A model generated the notes under the pieces. The model made no database searches. It saw only the letters and a list, made by a program, of their open reading frames with translations, and was not told where the DNA came from. The position numbers and the translations under genes are program-made. Shown here one piece after another: positions 1 through 6,189 of a stretch of 6,299 bases of DNA (position 1 is the first letter of the stretch; each line of letters begins with the position of its first letter). This DNA comes from Actinomycetota bacterium (GTDB lineage: Bacteria > Actinomycetota > Actinomycetes > S36-B12 > CAIYMF01): positions 1 to 6,299 of the forward strand of contig WLOZ01000123.1 in assembly GCA_009699025.1 (NCBI GenBank), written 5' to 3'.

Positions 1-1043
1 GCCACGGTAATCACCGCGGCCACCAGCGTGTCGACCACGCGCGGCAAGGCCGACTGGTCGGCCGACTCGCCCAGCAGCGCCAGCAGTGCGATGACCAGCA
101 CGGTAACTCCCATGACGGCGAGCGGGTACTCGGCCCAGATAAACACGAGGGCAATGACGGTGCCCACACCCACGATGGCGGCGAACGCGTAAGGCTGCGG
201 TTGCCTGCCCGCCAGGTCGAGCAGCACGATCGACAGCAGCACCCCGAGCACTGTCCCGATGATGCGGCCCGTCACGCGCGTCACGGTTCCGGCGGCGTCG
301 GGGCGCGACATCCAGGCCACCGTCATGGGTATCCAGTACTGGTTGGGCAGCCTCGACACCTCGCCAAGGCTGGTGGCGATTGCGATGGCCACCGCGAGCC
401 GGATGCCGTGCCGCAGCATCAGGTCGTCGAGGCGGAGGTGCGGGCGCAGCCGTCGCAGGAGCGGCACAGGCTGCTCGCCGCCAGACAGCACCACCGAGCG
501 ATTCCGCAGCATGACCGGCACCACGATGGCGACGAACTGTACGAGGCCGCCAAGGCCCATGAGCAGCGCAGTGTTCAGCGCGTCGACCGGATTCTCGGGA
601 ATGCCGCAGAACACGGTGAAGATCACCAGCGTGAGGAGTCCGGCGATTCCGGCGCCCGGGCCTGCCACGCCCACGAAACCGCACACGAGCGCCACGACGG
701 CGGCCACCGCCACGCCGAGCAGGGCGTAGTGCGACACAAGTCCGCCGAGGTACGCCCCGAGCATGCTCCACAGCAGGGTCCACAGCATGAGCCGCCAGCG
801 GCGGCCGATCGGCTGGAACTCGCCGGCCAGTGCCACAAAAAGCGCTCCGGCTCCCAGCCCGAGGGCGTTCTCGGGCACACCGAGCGCGATTGCGCCGGCC
901 ACGAGACCCGTGACCACCGCACCCCGGTACACCGCCTGCCACACCATCACCTTGCCGCGGTCGAGGGCGATGCTGTCGCGGAAGACCCCGCCCGTTCCTA
1001 CGAGCGTGTGGCGTAGATGTCCGCGGACGTCGAGGCGCGTCAC
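1..1043 (-). CDS. FUSC-family integral membrane protein (second of a tandem pair), C-terminus cut by window edge
   Basis: I translated the minus strand from a GTG at 1043-1041. It gives 347 uninterrupted codons and runs off the window at base 1. The protein is very hydrophobic and has the two-part FUSC layout: an N-terminal bundle of membrane helices, a basic linker around residues 190-210 (MLRNRSVV... RRLRPHLRL), then a second bundle opening with QYWIPMTVAW and PDAAGTVTRVTGR. FUSC proteins are related to fusaric-acid and aromatic-acid efflux proteins; the substrate here is unknown. Over about 65 residues around QYWIPMTVAW it aligns without gaps to the preceding gene at about 57% identity by my count, so the two are tandem paralogues. 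The start was chosen because GTG overlaps the upstream TGA as GTGA, which suggests translational coupling; no Shine-Dalgarno is visible. By comparison with the partner, only about 30 C-terminal residues are missing. I am confident of the gene and family, not of the substrate. Confidence 0.88.
   Translation of the reverse strand, partial: MTRLDVRGHLRHTLVGTGGVFRDSIALDRGKVMVWQAVYRGAVVTGLVAGAIALGVPENALGLGAGALFVALAGEFQPIGRRWRLMLWTLLWSMLGAYLGGLVSHYALLGVAVAAVVALVCGFVGVAGPGAGIAGLLTLVIFTVFCGIPENPVDALNTALLMGLGGLVQFVAIVVPVMLRNRSVVLSGGEQPVPLLRRLRPHLRLDDLMLRHGIRLAVAIAIATSLGEVSRLPNQYWIPMTVAWMSRPDAAGTVTRVTGRIIGTVLGVLLSIVLLDLAGRQPQPYAFAAIVGVGTVIALVFIWAEYPLAVMGVTVLVIALLALLGESADQSALPRVVDTLVAAVITV
1040..1043 (-). 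other. GTGA stop/start overlap coupling the FUSC pair
   Basis: On the minus strand the sequence TCGTCGTGACG holds both the TGA stop of the first FUSC gene and the GTG start of the second. With no visible ribosome site for the second gene, re-initiation by terminating ribosomes is the simplest reading. This junction also sets the start of the second gene. Confidence 0.75.
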
Positions 1044-2143
1044 GACGAATCTGGTTGCGCGTCGGTCTCACGCCGACCTCGGAACAGGTGCCGGTGCTCG
1101 TGCCCCACCGCCGGCCACACCATCGACCACGCGATAGTGATCACGCCCGCCAGGATCGTGCAGAACGCCCGGTACGCGACCGTCTCTCCGACAGGGTCGC
1201 CCACGAGCGTGAACAGCGCGATCATGAAGGTGGTCACGCCGACCACGCACACCAAATAGTTGGCCACGATGAACACCTCGGCGATCAGCGCTCCGATGCC
1301 CACCAGAATCGCGATGGCGTAGGGGCCCGGGCCCGCTCCTACGATCACCACGGTGATCAGGGCGACGCCGACCAGGGTGCCGAGTACCCGGCCGGCCACT
1401 CGTGTGGCCGTGCCGGTGGGGTCGGGCAACGCGACCCAGGCGACCGTCATCGGGATCCAGTACTGGTGCGGCCACATCAGCACCTGCGAGATGATTGTCG
1501 CCGTAGTGAAGGCGCCGGCCAGTCGCACGCCGTGGCGGAAGAAGTCGTCGCGCAGATTCAGTCGGGGCCGCAGCCGATCGATCACGTTGGGAGACAGCGG
1601 AGGGGCACCCCAGGACTTGCGCCGGTGAAACAACAGCCGCAGGGCGACGAGCCACCCCAGCACGAGCACGCCGCCGAGTCCCACCAGCAGGCAGTCCTCA
1701 ACCGCGTTGCGCTCTGACGACGGTATGCCGAGGAACACCGCGAACAGGACGAGCGAGAGCACGCCACCCACCCTGGCGTTCACGCCGGCTCCACCCGCGA
1801 ACCCGCAGCAGAACGCCACAATGGCGCTGGCCACCGTTCCCATCCCGATCACCACGAGGGAGTTGCTCGACAGCAGCCCGCCCAGCAGGGTCGTGAGCAT
1901 GATCCACACGAGCGTCCACAGCTGGGTGAGCAGTCGGCGGCCGGGTGGTTCGAACAGCCCGGACAGTGGCATGAACAGGGCGCCGAGGGCCAGCGGAATG
2001 GTCTTGTCGGCCAGACCGGCGGCAATGAACGCGGCCACCATGAGCGAGGTGGCGACGGCGGCCGCAACCGGCACCCGCCACGTGACCTTCTCGCGCTGGA
2101 AGGTCACGGTGCCGAGCGCGACGGTACGCAGCATCGAGTTCAC
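1040..2143 (-). CDS. FUSC-family integral membrane protein (first of a tandem pair)
   Basis: A 367-residue membrane protein. Hydrophobic stretches lie near residues 24-44, 48-64, 76-92, 96-116, 126-140, 150-171, 206-222, 252-270, 274-294, 296-314 and 326-344, in two bundles joined by a charged linker (about 172-205, with HRRKSW and RLRPRLNLRDD). The second bundle carries QYWIPMTVAW (227-236) and PDPTGTATRVAGR, as in FUSC-type (fusaric-acid resistance-like, aromatic-acid exporter-like) proteins. The family is linked to export of organic or aromatic acids; the substrate is inference only. The start at 2143 is GTG, with an in-frame ATG three codons later (2134) as the alternative; neither has a clear Shine-Dalgarno. 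The C-terminus (RHLFRGRRETDAQPDSS) is polar and probably cytoplasmic. The stop overlaps the start of its paralogue by 4 bp, so the two are probably made in similar amounts and might form one complex. Confidence 0.9.
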   Translation of the reverse strand: MNSMLRTVALGTVTFQREKVTWRVPVAAAVATSLMVAAFIAAGLADKTIPLALGALFMPLSGLFEPPGRRLLTQLWTLVWIMLTTLLGGLLSSNSLVVIGMGTVASAIVAFCCGFAGGAGVNARVGGVLSLVLFAVFLGIPSSERNAVEDCLLVGLGGVLVLGWLVALRLLFHRRKSWGAPPLSPNVIDRLRPRLNLRDDFFRHGVRLAGAFTTATIISQVLMWPHQYWIPMTVAWVALPDPTGTATRVAGRVLGTLVGVALITVVIVGAGPGPYAIAILVGIGALIAEVFIVANYLVCVVGVTTFMIALFTLVGDPVGETVAYRAFCTILAGVITIAWSMVWPAVGHEHRHLFRGRRETDAQPDSS

Positions 2144-2277
2144 GGGGGAAGTCTGTCGTACAGCGAGCCTCGAATGCCCGTGAATCCCGATCGTGTCGTG
2201 CGGTGACAGGTGGTGGGCGACTGAAGATCAGCCAGAACCACTTCCTCCCTCGGCTCCATCCACTCGGGCTGAGCTGG

Positions 2278-2300
2278 ATGTCAGTGGCGTCCCGTACAGT
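2278..2300 (+). promoter_or_regulatory. PafBC-type (RecA-independent DNA-damage) promoter of the DUF222-HNH gene
   Basis: ATGTCAGTG (2278-2286), exactly 8 nt, then TACAGT (2295-2300). The known mycobacterial RecA-independent damage promoter, bound by PafBC, has the consensus TTGTCRGTG-N8-TANNNT. The match is 8 of 9 in the upstream element, with the exact spacer and a matching -10. No ordinary -35 hexamer is visible, which fits an activator-dependent promoter. A start 7 nt past the -10 falls at 2307, the A of the ATG, so the mRNA would be leaderless. That the element works here is inference. Confidence 0.72.
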
Positions 2301-2316
2301 TCGAACATGCATTCGA
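2301..2316 (+). promoter_or_regulatory. LexA/SOS box overlapping the start codon
   Basis: TCGAACATGCATTCGA matches the actinobacterial LexA box TCGAAC-N4-GTTCGA at 11 of 12 defined positions; the one difference is A for G at the first base of the right half. The outer symmetry extends one more base on each side (TTCGAA ... TTCGAA). The four-base spacer ATGC contains the ATG at 2307, so bound LexA would cover the predicted transcription start and start codon. 13E12-repeat genes are, from memory, among known LexA targets in Mycobacterium tuberculosis, which makes this location credible. Confidence 0.75.
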
Positions 2317-3674
2317 ATTCGGTGGTCGCCGACCTCGCTGGCACGGTGGCTGGCACGGTGGCTGGCACGGTGGCTGGCACGGTGGCTGACATGGTCGAAC
2401 GCCTTCGGTCGCTGCCCCCAGGTCCGCCGACTGACCTGACGGGCACCGACGTTGCTGCCGAGTGTGCAGCGCTGATCGAACTGGTCGACACTGCGCAGGC
2501 GCTGCTGCTCGAGCGGGTGGCGGGGCTCGACCAGCGAGGCCCCGCAGCGTGCGGTGACGCACTCACCGCCCGCGGTTGGCTGCGCCGCGAGGCGCGCTGC
2601 GCCGATGCCACAGCGGCACGGCTCGTGTCGCTCGCCCGTCGCCTCCACACCGACCCCGAACGCCCGCTGCGCAGCACCGCCGCCGCACTGCGGGAAGGAA
2701 GCCTCACGTTCGAGCAGGCGGCCGCGGTGGCCGACTCCACCGCGGCGGCCCCTGCTGAGGTGGTCGCCGATGTCGAGGCGGCGCTGGTCTGCCATGGCTC
2801 ACACCTCGGCGCAAGCGAGTTGCGCCGAGTGGGTCTGGGCGTCGCGCGACGTCTGACCGAGCAGGCGGGCGACTCGATTCCGGCCCGCGTGGCCGAGTCC
2901 GGTGACCGCTACCTGCGACTGAGGACCACCGTGGGAGGGCGCGTCGTTGTCGACGGCATCCTCGAGCCCGATACCGGACGTCTCCTCGGCGCGATCCTCG
3001 ACCCGCTGGCCGCACCCACCCCCATGCCCGCGCCCGCGCCCGACGGCAGCCTTGTGCCCGACCCGCGTACCGCGGGCCAGCGCCGCCACGACGCGCTGCA
3101 CGAGGCCCTCACGCTACTCGCGGCCACCGGCGCACTCCCCGAGCAGGGCGGAGCCCGTCCGACCGTGCAGGTCCTGGTCGACGCCCGTGACTGGCAGGCG
3201 ACCACCGTTGAGGGCGACCGGCTGTCCGAATCCTCGATGCGACGGCATGCCTGCGACGCCGAGGCATCGTGGGTCGCTGTCCATCGAGCCAGTGCGCTCG
3301 AGGGCTTGGGCCACGGCGCACCTGACCATGACGGCGATGACGGCCGGACTCTCGCCGCGCTATGCCGCGAGCTCGACGACCTGCCTCCCGCCCTCGGCGG
3401 CCAACCCAGGCAGGTCCTCGCTGCCGGCCGAAATAGTCGATTGGTTACCCCCGCCCAACGACGCGCGCTGGTGGCCCGTGATCGCGGCTGCACCGTGCGC
3501 GGCTGCCAGGCCCCACCCAGCCGCTGCCACGCCCACCACGTCCGCCACTGGATAGACGGCGGCCCGACGAACCTCGACAACCTCACCTTGCTGTGCCCCT
3601 CCCACCATCGGTACCTGCACGAGCAGGAGGCTGCACGCGAAGCACTCCCCCACGCTCCGCCCCGCGCGGCCTGA
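2307..3674 (+). CDS. DUF222 and HNH endonuclease domain protein (13E12 repeat family)
   Basis: From ATG at 2307 the product has 455 residues. Residues about 30-380 look like DUF222 (13E12 repeat): features include LTARGWLRREARCADATAAR, RYLRLRTTVGGRVVVDGILE, DPRTAGQRRHDAL (252-264) and a conserved-looking RRHACDA (312-318). Residues about 385-440 are an HNH nuclease domain with RDRGCTVRGC (391-400), CHAHHVRHW (407-415), DGGPTNLDNLTLLC (417-430) and HHRYLHE (433-439). The HH pair, N425 and the later H are candidates for the metal and catalytic set; the cysteines (395/400, 407, 430) could hold structural zinc. The upstream in-frame GTG at 2193 is rejected because the promoter and LexA box lie between it and the ATG. 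The family is common in actinobacteria, often multicopy; its cellular role is poorly known. No neighbour suggests a partner, and the convergent gene begins 46 nt after its stop. Confidence 0.92.
   Translation: MHSNSVVADLAGTVAGTVAGTVAGTVADMVERLRSLPPGPPTDLTGTDVAAECAALIELVDTAQALLLERVAGLDQRGPAACGDALTARGWLRREARCADATAARLVSLARRLHTDPERPLRSTAAALREGSLTFEQAAAVADSTAAAPAEVVADVEAALVCHGSHLGASELRRVGLGVARRLTEQAGDSIPARVAESGDRYLRLRTTVGGRVVVDGILEPDTGRLLGAILDPLAAPTPMPAPAPDGSLVPDPRTAGQRRHDALHEALTLLAATGALPEQGGARPTVQVLVDARDWQATTVEGDRLSESSMRRHACDAEASWVAVHRASALEGLGHGAPDHDGDDGRTLAALCRELDDLPPALGGQPRQVLAAGRNSRLVTPAQRRALVARDRGCTVRGCQAPPSRCHAHHVRHWIDGGPTNLDNLTLLCPSHHRYLHEQEAAREALPHAPPRAA
2337..2396 (+). repeat. 12-bp in-frame tandem repeat, four exact copies plus one degenerate
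   Basis: GCTGGCACGGTG occurs four times without change (2337-2384). A diverged fifth unit, GCTGACATGGTC, follows at 2385-2396. Translated, this is AGTV four times, then ADMV, at residues 11-30 of the HNH protein, ahead of the DUF222 domain. Because the unit is a multiple of three, copy changes by strand slippage would alter length without a frameshift. Confidence 0.93.
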
Positions 3675-3703
3675 CTGGTGGTGGTGGCTACAGAGTCGGC
3701 GGC

Positions 3704-3720
3704 CTGTCAGCCGGTGACAG
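3704..3720. terminator. Possible bidirectional hairpin between convergent genes
   Basis: CTGTCA-GCCGG-TGACAG forms a perfect 6-bp stem with a 5-nt loop in the 46-nt gap between the HNH stop (3674) and the VOC stop (3721). There is no T-tract on either side, and an alternative CGGC/GCCG pairing competes with it. A short intrinsic terminator serving both genes is possible but weakly supported. Confidence 0.3.
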
Positions 3721-4197
3721 CTAGACGACCGCGGCCTCGAGGGCTGCGATGTCGATCTTGCTCATGCCCATCATCGCCTGCGTGGCTCGGCCCGCGACCA
3801 CCGAATCAGCACTCGACAGCAGCTCGGTGAGCCGGCGGGGGATGATCTGCCAACTGACGCCGAAGCGGTCGGCGCACCAGCCGCACATGCTCTCGCTGCC
3901 TCCACCGCCGACGATGGCATCCCACAGCTGATCGACCTCATCCTGCGTGTCGCAGAACACTTGGAAGCTGACCGCCGGCGAATGCTGAAAGTGCGGGCTG
4001 GCGTTCAGCGCTAGGAACGACTGACCGAACAGCTCGAACTCCACGGTCAGCAGCGAGCCTGCAGGCTTCTGCGCCTCGATGGGGTAGTACGACGTGGAGC
4101 TGACCCTCGACCCAGGGAAGGTCTCCACGTAGAAGGCCGCTGCATCTCCCGCCTGGTCGTCGAACCACAGGCACGTCGTCACTCCAGTGATAGACAT
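3721..4197 (-). CDS. PhnB-like VOC superfamily protein (3-demethylubiquinone-9 3-methyltransferase-like fold)
   Basis: A 158-residue soluble protein. The N-terminal TTCLWFDDQAGDAAAFYVETFPGS (residues 7-30), the middle FLALNASPHFQHSPAVSFQVFC (61-82), and the CGWCADRFGVSWQIIPRRLTELL block (105-127) are typical of the PhnB/3-dmu-9_3-mt branch of the vicinal-oxygen-chelate (glyoxalase/dioxygenase) superfamily, and the length is normal for that branch. The AMMGMSKIDIAALEAA tail is also common in these proteins. Despite the Pfam-style name there is no reason to assign methyltransferase activity; function and substrate are unknown. The gene follows the hydratase on the same strand after 51 nt, but a -10 element sits directly before its ATG and it has no ribosome site. 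It is therefore likely transcribed separately as a leaderless mRNA, with possible read-through from upstream. Confidence 0.88.
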   Translation of the reverse strand: MSITGVTTCLWFDDQAGDAAAFYVETFPGSRVSSTSYYPIEAQKPAGSLLTVEFELFGQSFLALNASPHFQHSPAVSFQVFCDTQDEVDQLWDAIVGGGGSESMCGWCADRFGVSWQIIPRRLTELLSSADSVVAGRATQAMMGMSKIDIAALEAAVV

Positions 4198-4203
4198 GAC
4201 CCG

Positions 4204-4209
4204 ACTGTA
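4204..4209 (-). promoter_or_regulatory. -10 element of a probable leaderless promoter for the VOC gene
   Basis: On the minus strand TACAGT is followed by 6 nt (CGGGTC) and then the ATG at 4197. A start 7 nt beyond the -10 would be the A of the ATG. There is no Shine-Dalgarno in the gap and no good -35. The hexamer and its spacing to ATG are the same as at the DUF222-HNH gene. Confidence 0.5.
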
Positions 4210-4248
4210 CCGGCGACGGACATCGTGGGTGGCCTGTCGGATGAGTGC

Positions 4249-4986
4249 CTAGGCCCGCCGCACCCGCACGCCCGCCGACCCGATGGCCGCCTCGATCAAG
4301 TCGCCTGGCTCGAACGGTACGGCCGCGGTGAGCCCGCCGGTGATCACGACATCGCCCTCACGGAGCCGGTCACCCCGCTCATCGAGTCGGTTCACCAGCC
4401 ACACGATGGCCGCGGCGGGGTCGCCCATCGCATTGCGACCCCAGCCGTGCTGGTCGATACGGCCGTTGCGCGCGAGCGACACAGCCAGCCGGGCCAGGTC
4501 GCTGTCAGCAATGCGGTCGCCGAGCACCACGAGCGCGGCCGACGAGCCGTCGGCGGTGTTGAGCGCCCAGTCGAACCTGTAGCCCTCCCACACCGAGTCG
4601 ACGATTTCGATCGCTGCCCGCCACTCGAGTACACGCCCGTCAGGACCGATCACAGCCGCTATCTCCGGCTCAGCCTTGGGCTGCAGCACTCCTGAGTCAA
4701 CGATGGCGCCGTCGGTCAGCAGCATCGAGGCGAATAGCGGCCCGAGGTTGGGCTCGGCCACCCCCATCTGCCGACGCATCGGTTCGGAGGTGTAGCCCAG
4801 CTTCCACCCCACACGCGGCTGCCCTTCGCGGAGGGCACCGTTGACGATGTCCTGTACCGCGTAGGCGTCGGCAGCGGGAAGCCCGCGGCCCACCTCGGGG
4901 GGCTGCAGCAGCCGTCCCTCGCGCCGTGCCGCGATGATCGCGTCGGCCATATAGCGGCGTACATCGGACGCCGTTGCCTCCACCAT
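4249..4986 (-). CDS. 2-keto-4-pentenoate hydratase / FAH-fold family enzyme
   Basis: A 245-residue protein of the 2-keto-4-pentenoate hydratase family (MhpD/HpaH/4-oxalocrotonate decarboxylase group). Members hydrate 2-hydroxy-2,4-dienoates, or decarboxylate related acids, using a divalent metal. Signatures are RVGWKLGYTS (58-67), KAEPEIAAVI (104-113), ALNTADGSSAALVVLGD (141-157), GDPAAAIVWLVNRL (188-201) and GDVVITGGLTAAVPFEPGD (211-229). E106 and E108 are the likely metal ligands, with an acidic residue such as D139 as a candidate third; K62 is at the usual active-site lysine position. The length is a little short of the usual ~260. The ATG at 4986 has a GGAG site (4995-4992) with 5-nt spacing and shares an A with the stop of the small upstream ORF. 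Hydratase versus decarboxylase cannot be decided from sequence. It is the third gene of the dehydrogenase operon, which suggests a meta-cleavage-like catabolic route. Confidence 0.88.
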   Translation of the reverse strand: MVEATASDVRRYMADAIIAARREGRLLQPPEVGRGLPAADAYAVQDIVNGALREGQPRVGWKLGYTSEPMRRQMGVAEPNLGPLFASMLLTDGAIVDSGVLQPKAEPEIAAVIGPDGRVLEWRAAIEIVDSVWEGYRFDWALNTADGSSAALVVLGDRIADSDLARLAVSLARNGRIDQHGWGRNAMGDPAAAIVWLVNRLDERGDRLREGDVVITGGLTAAVPFEPGDLIEAAIGSAGVRVRRA

Positions 4987-5129
4987 CAGTTCTCCACCCT
5001 CTCGACCTGCACGAGCATGTCATGGAAGTGCGCCGAGTCCGCGCCACCGACCACGGCGGCCTCCCATGAGCAGGTATCGGGACAGCGGTGGTACGAGCCA
5101 AGCACCCTGAGCTCAGGCAGCCCGGTCAC
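4986..5129 (-). CDS. Unrecognised 47-residue small protein between dehydrogenase and hydratase
   Basis: The frame opens with GTG at 5129-5127 and ends with TGA at 4988-4986, giving 47 codons. I do not recognise the product. Its visible features are CPDTC (residues 16-20), HFH (34-36), an SWEAAVVGG stretch and an acidic/basic C-terminal VQVERVEN; no signal peptide or membrane segment is evident. Support for it being real: its start overlaps the dehydrogenase stop as GTGA, its stop overlaps the hydratase start as TGATG, it exactly fills the 139-nt gap, and about 85% of its third codon positions are G or C, like its neighbours. The C-x3-C and H-x-H pairs could bind a metal, but that is speculation. 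Alternatives are a remnant of a longer, decayed gene, or a leader whose translation mainly couples the hydratase to the dehydrogenase. It is short enough that automatic callers may miss it. Confidence 0.6.
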   Translation of the reverse strand: MTGLPELRVLGSYHRCPDTCSWEAAVVGGADSAHFHDMLVQVERVEN

Positions 5130-6169
5130 CGGACATCCATGTCGACCACGGTCATACCCGGTCCACTCGACGGTCCGCTCATCGACGCCAGTGCAGCGCC
5201 CGCCTCGGCCAGCCCGATAACCCGTCCGACCAGCAGCTCAGGTCGCAGCCGGCCGGAGGCCACCAGGTCGAGCATCGGTGCGTAGTCGCCACTGGGCATG
5301 CCGTGGCTGCCGAGCAGCGCCAGCTCGTACGAGAGCACGCGGCCCAGCGGCACTGGTGGGTCAGAGGCATCGCCCAGCATCAGCCCCACCTGCAGGTGGC
5401 GGCCGCGCGGTCGCAGACACTCCAGCGACGCCCGCATGGTGGCCACCGAGCCCAGGGCATCGACCGACACGTGCGCGCCATCTCCGGTGATCTCGAGCAC
5501 CTGCTCGACCACGCCGTCGGGGCCCAGCACCGCTGCCTCGGCGCCGAGGTCACGGGCCGCGGCGAGCGCCACCTCCGACACGTCAACGGCGATCACGCGC
5601 GCACCCAGTGCCACGCCCACCATCAGGGCCGACAGTCCGATGCCGCCGCACCCGTGCACGGCGAGCCACTCGCCTTGCACCAGTTGCGCCCGCTCAACCA
5701 CCGCGTGATACGAGGTAGCGAAGCGACAGCCCAGCGCTGCGGCCTCGACGAAGCCCACCGCCTCGGGCAGCGCCACGAGGTTGGCATCCGCACGCGGCAC
5801 GGCCACAAGGTCGGCGAACGATCCCCACGAGGTGAACCCCGGCTGCAGGTTGCGCGGGCACACGTTCAGTGCGCCCGACTCGCAGGTGGCGCACGCCCCG
5901 CAGCCGAGGGCGAAGGGTGCGACCACGCGGTCGCCCACCGACCATCGGGTCACCTCGGCGCCAACGGCCGCAATCACGCCCGCGTACTCGTGGCCGGGCA
6001 CGTGGGGAAAGCCAGGAACCGGGTCGTGTCCCATCCAGGCGTGCCAGTCGCTGCGGCACACACCCGTGGCGCGCACCTCCAGCACCACGCCGTCGCGGGG
6101 GCAGTCGGGGTCGGCCACCTCGCCGACGGTCGGGGGTGCCTCATAGCCGGGGTAGCTGATTGCTCTCAT
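5126..6169 (-). CDS. Zinc-dependent alcohol dehydrogenase (MDR superfamily, NAD-type)
   Basis: A 347-residue medium-chain dehydrogenase of normal length. The catalytic zinc set is visible as C38 (ATGVCRSDWH), H60-E61 (VPGHEYAGV) and C148 (ALGCRFATSYHAV). The structural zinc cysteines are C90, C93, C96 and C104 (LGCGACATCESGALNVC). The Rossmann motif is GCGGIGL (173-179); it is followed by VIAVD with D196 at the end of the second strand, which favours NAD over NADP. It interconverts an alcohol and an aldehyde or ketone; the substrate is unknown. The ATG at 6169 follows AGAAAGGAG (6180-6172), a strong but unusually close ribosome site (2 nt from GGAG to ATG). It is the first gene of an overlapping set with the small ORF and hydratase. 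The upstream inverted repeat at 6190-6205 sits about 20 nt before the start, where a repressor could act. Confidence 0.92.
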   Translation of the reverse strand: MRAISYPGYEAPPTVGEVADPDCPRDGVVLEVRATGVCRSDWHAWMGHDPVPGFPHVPGHEYAGVIAAVGAEVTRWSVGDRVVAPFALGCGACATCESGALNVCPRNLQPGFTSWGSFADLVAVPRADANLVALPEAVGFVEAAALGCRFATSYHAVVERAQLVQGEWLAVHGCGGIGLSALMVGVALGARVIAVDVSEVALAAARDLGAEAAVLGPDGVVEQVLEITGDGAHVSVDALGSVATMRASLECLRPRGRHLQVGLMLGDASDPPVPLGRVLSYELALLGSHGMPSGDYAPMLDLVASGRLRPELLVGRVIGLAEAGAALASMSGPSSGPGMTVVDMDVR

Positions 6170-6171
6170 AG

Positions 6172-6180
6172 CTCCTTTCT
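6172..6180 (-). promoter_or_regulatory. Extended Shine-Dalgarno of the alcohol dehydrogenase
   Basis: AGAAAGGAG matches nine consecutive bases of the anti-Shine-Dalgarno complement, far stronger than any other site in the window. The gap to the ATG at 6169 is only 2 nt, shorter than usual. The N-terminal MRAISYPG is a standard opening for this family, so the start is still the best choice. Confidence 0.65.
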
Positions 6181-6189
6181 ATCGGTGAC

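Noticed and set aside
201..1016. A 271-codon open frame on the plus strand, opposite the second FUSC gene.
   Set aside because: Its translation is rich in H, R, Q and P with no recognisable motif, while the minus strand encodes a coherent FUSC protein. It is a high-GC antisense shadow.
2193..2306. An upstream in-frame GTG that would extend the DUF222-HNH protein by 38 residues.
   Set aside because: The extension lacks family character, and the PafBC-type promoter and LexA box lie inside it; a transcript starting at 2307 could not encode it.
2337..2396. Direct repeats considered as a possible CRISPR array or regulatory iterons.
   Set aside because: The copies are contiguous with no spacers, and the 12-bp unit is in frame inside a coding sequence; it is a coding tandem repeat.
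1698..2795. A 365-codon minus-strand open frame spanning the FUSC 5' end, the divergent promoter region and the HNH 5' end.
   Set aside because: It crosses two well-supported genes in other frames, has low-complexity R/H-rich composition and includes the tandem repeat read as a repeated SHRA motif. It is a shadow.
4198..4223. A TGTCCGTC sequence upstream of the VOC -10 that resembles the PafBC element.
   Set aside because: The gap from the TGTC-type element to the -10 is 5 nt rather than 8, and two bases of the core differ. Treated as an ordinary promoter.
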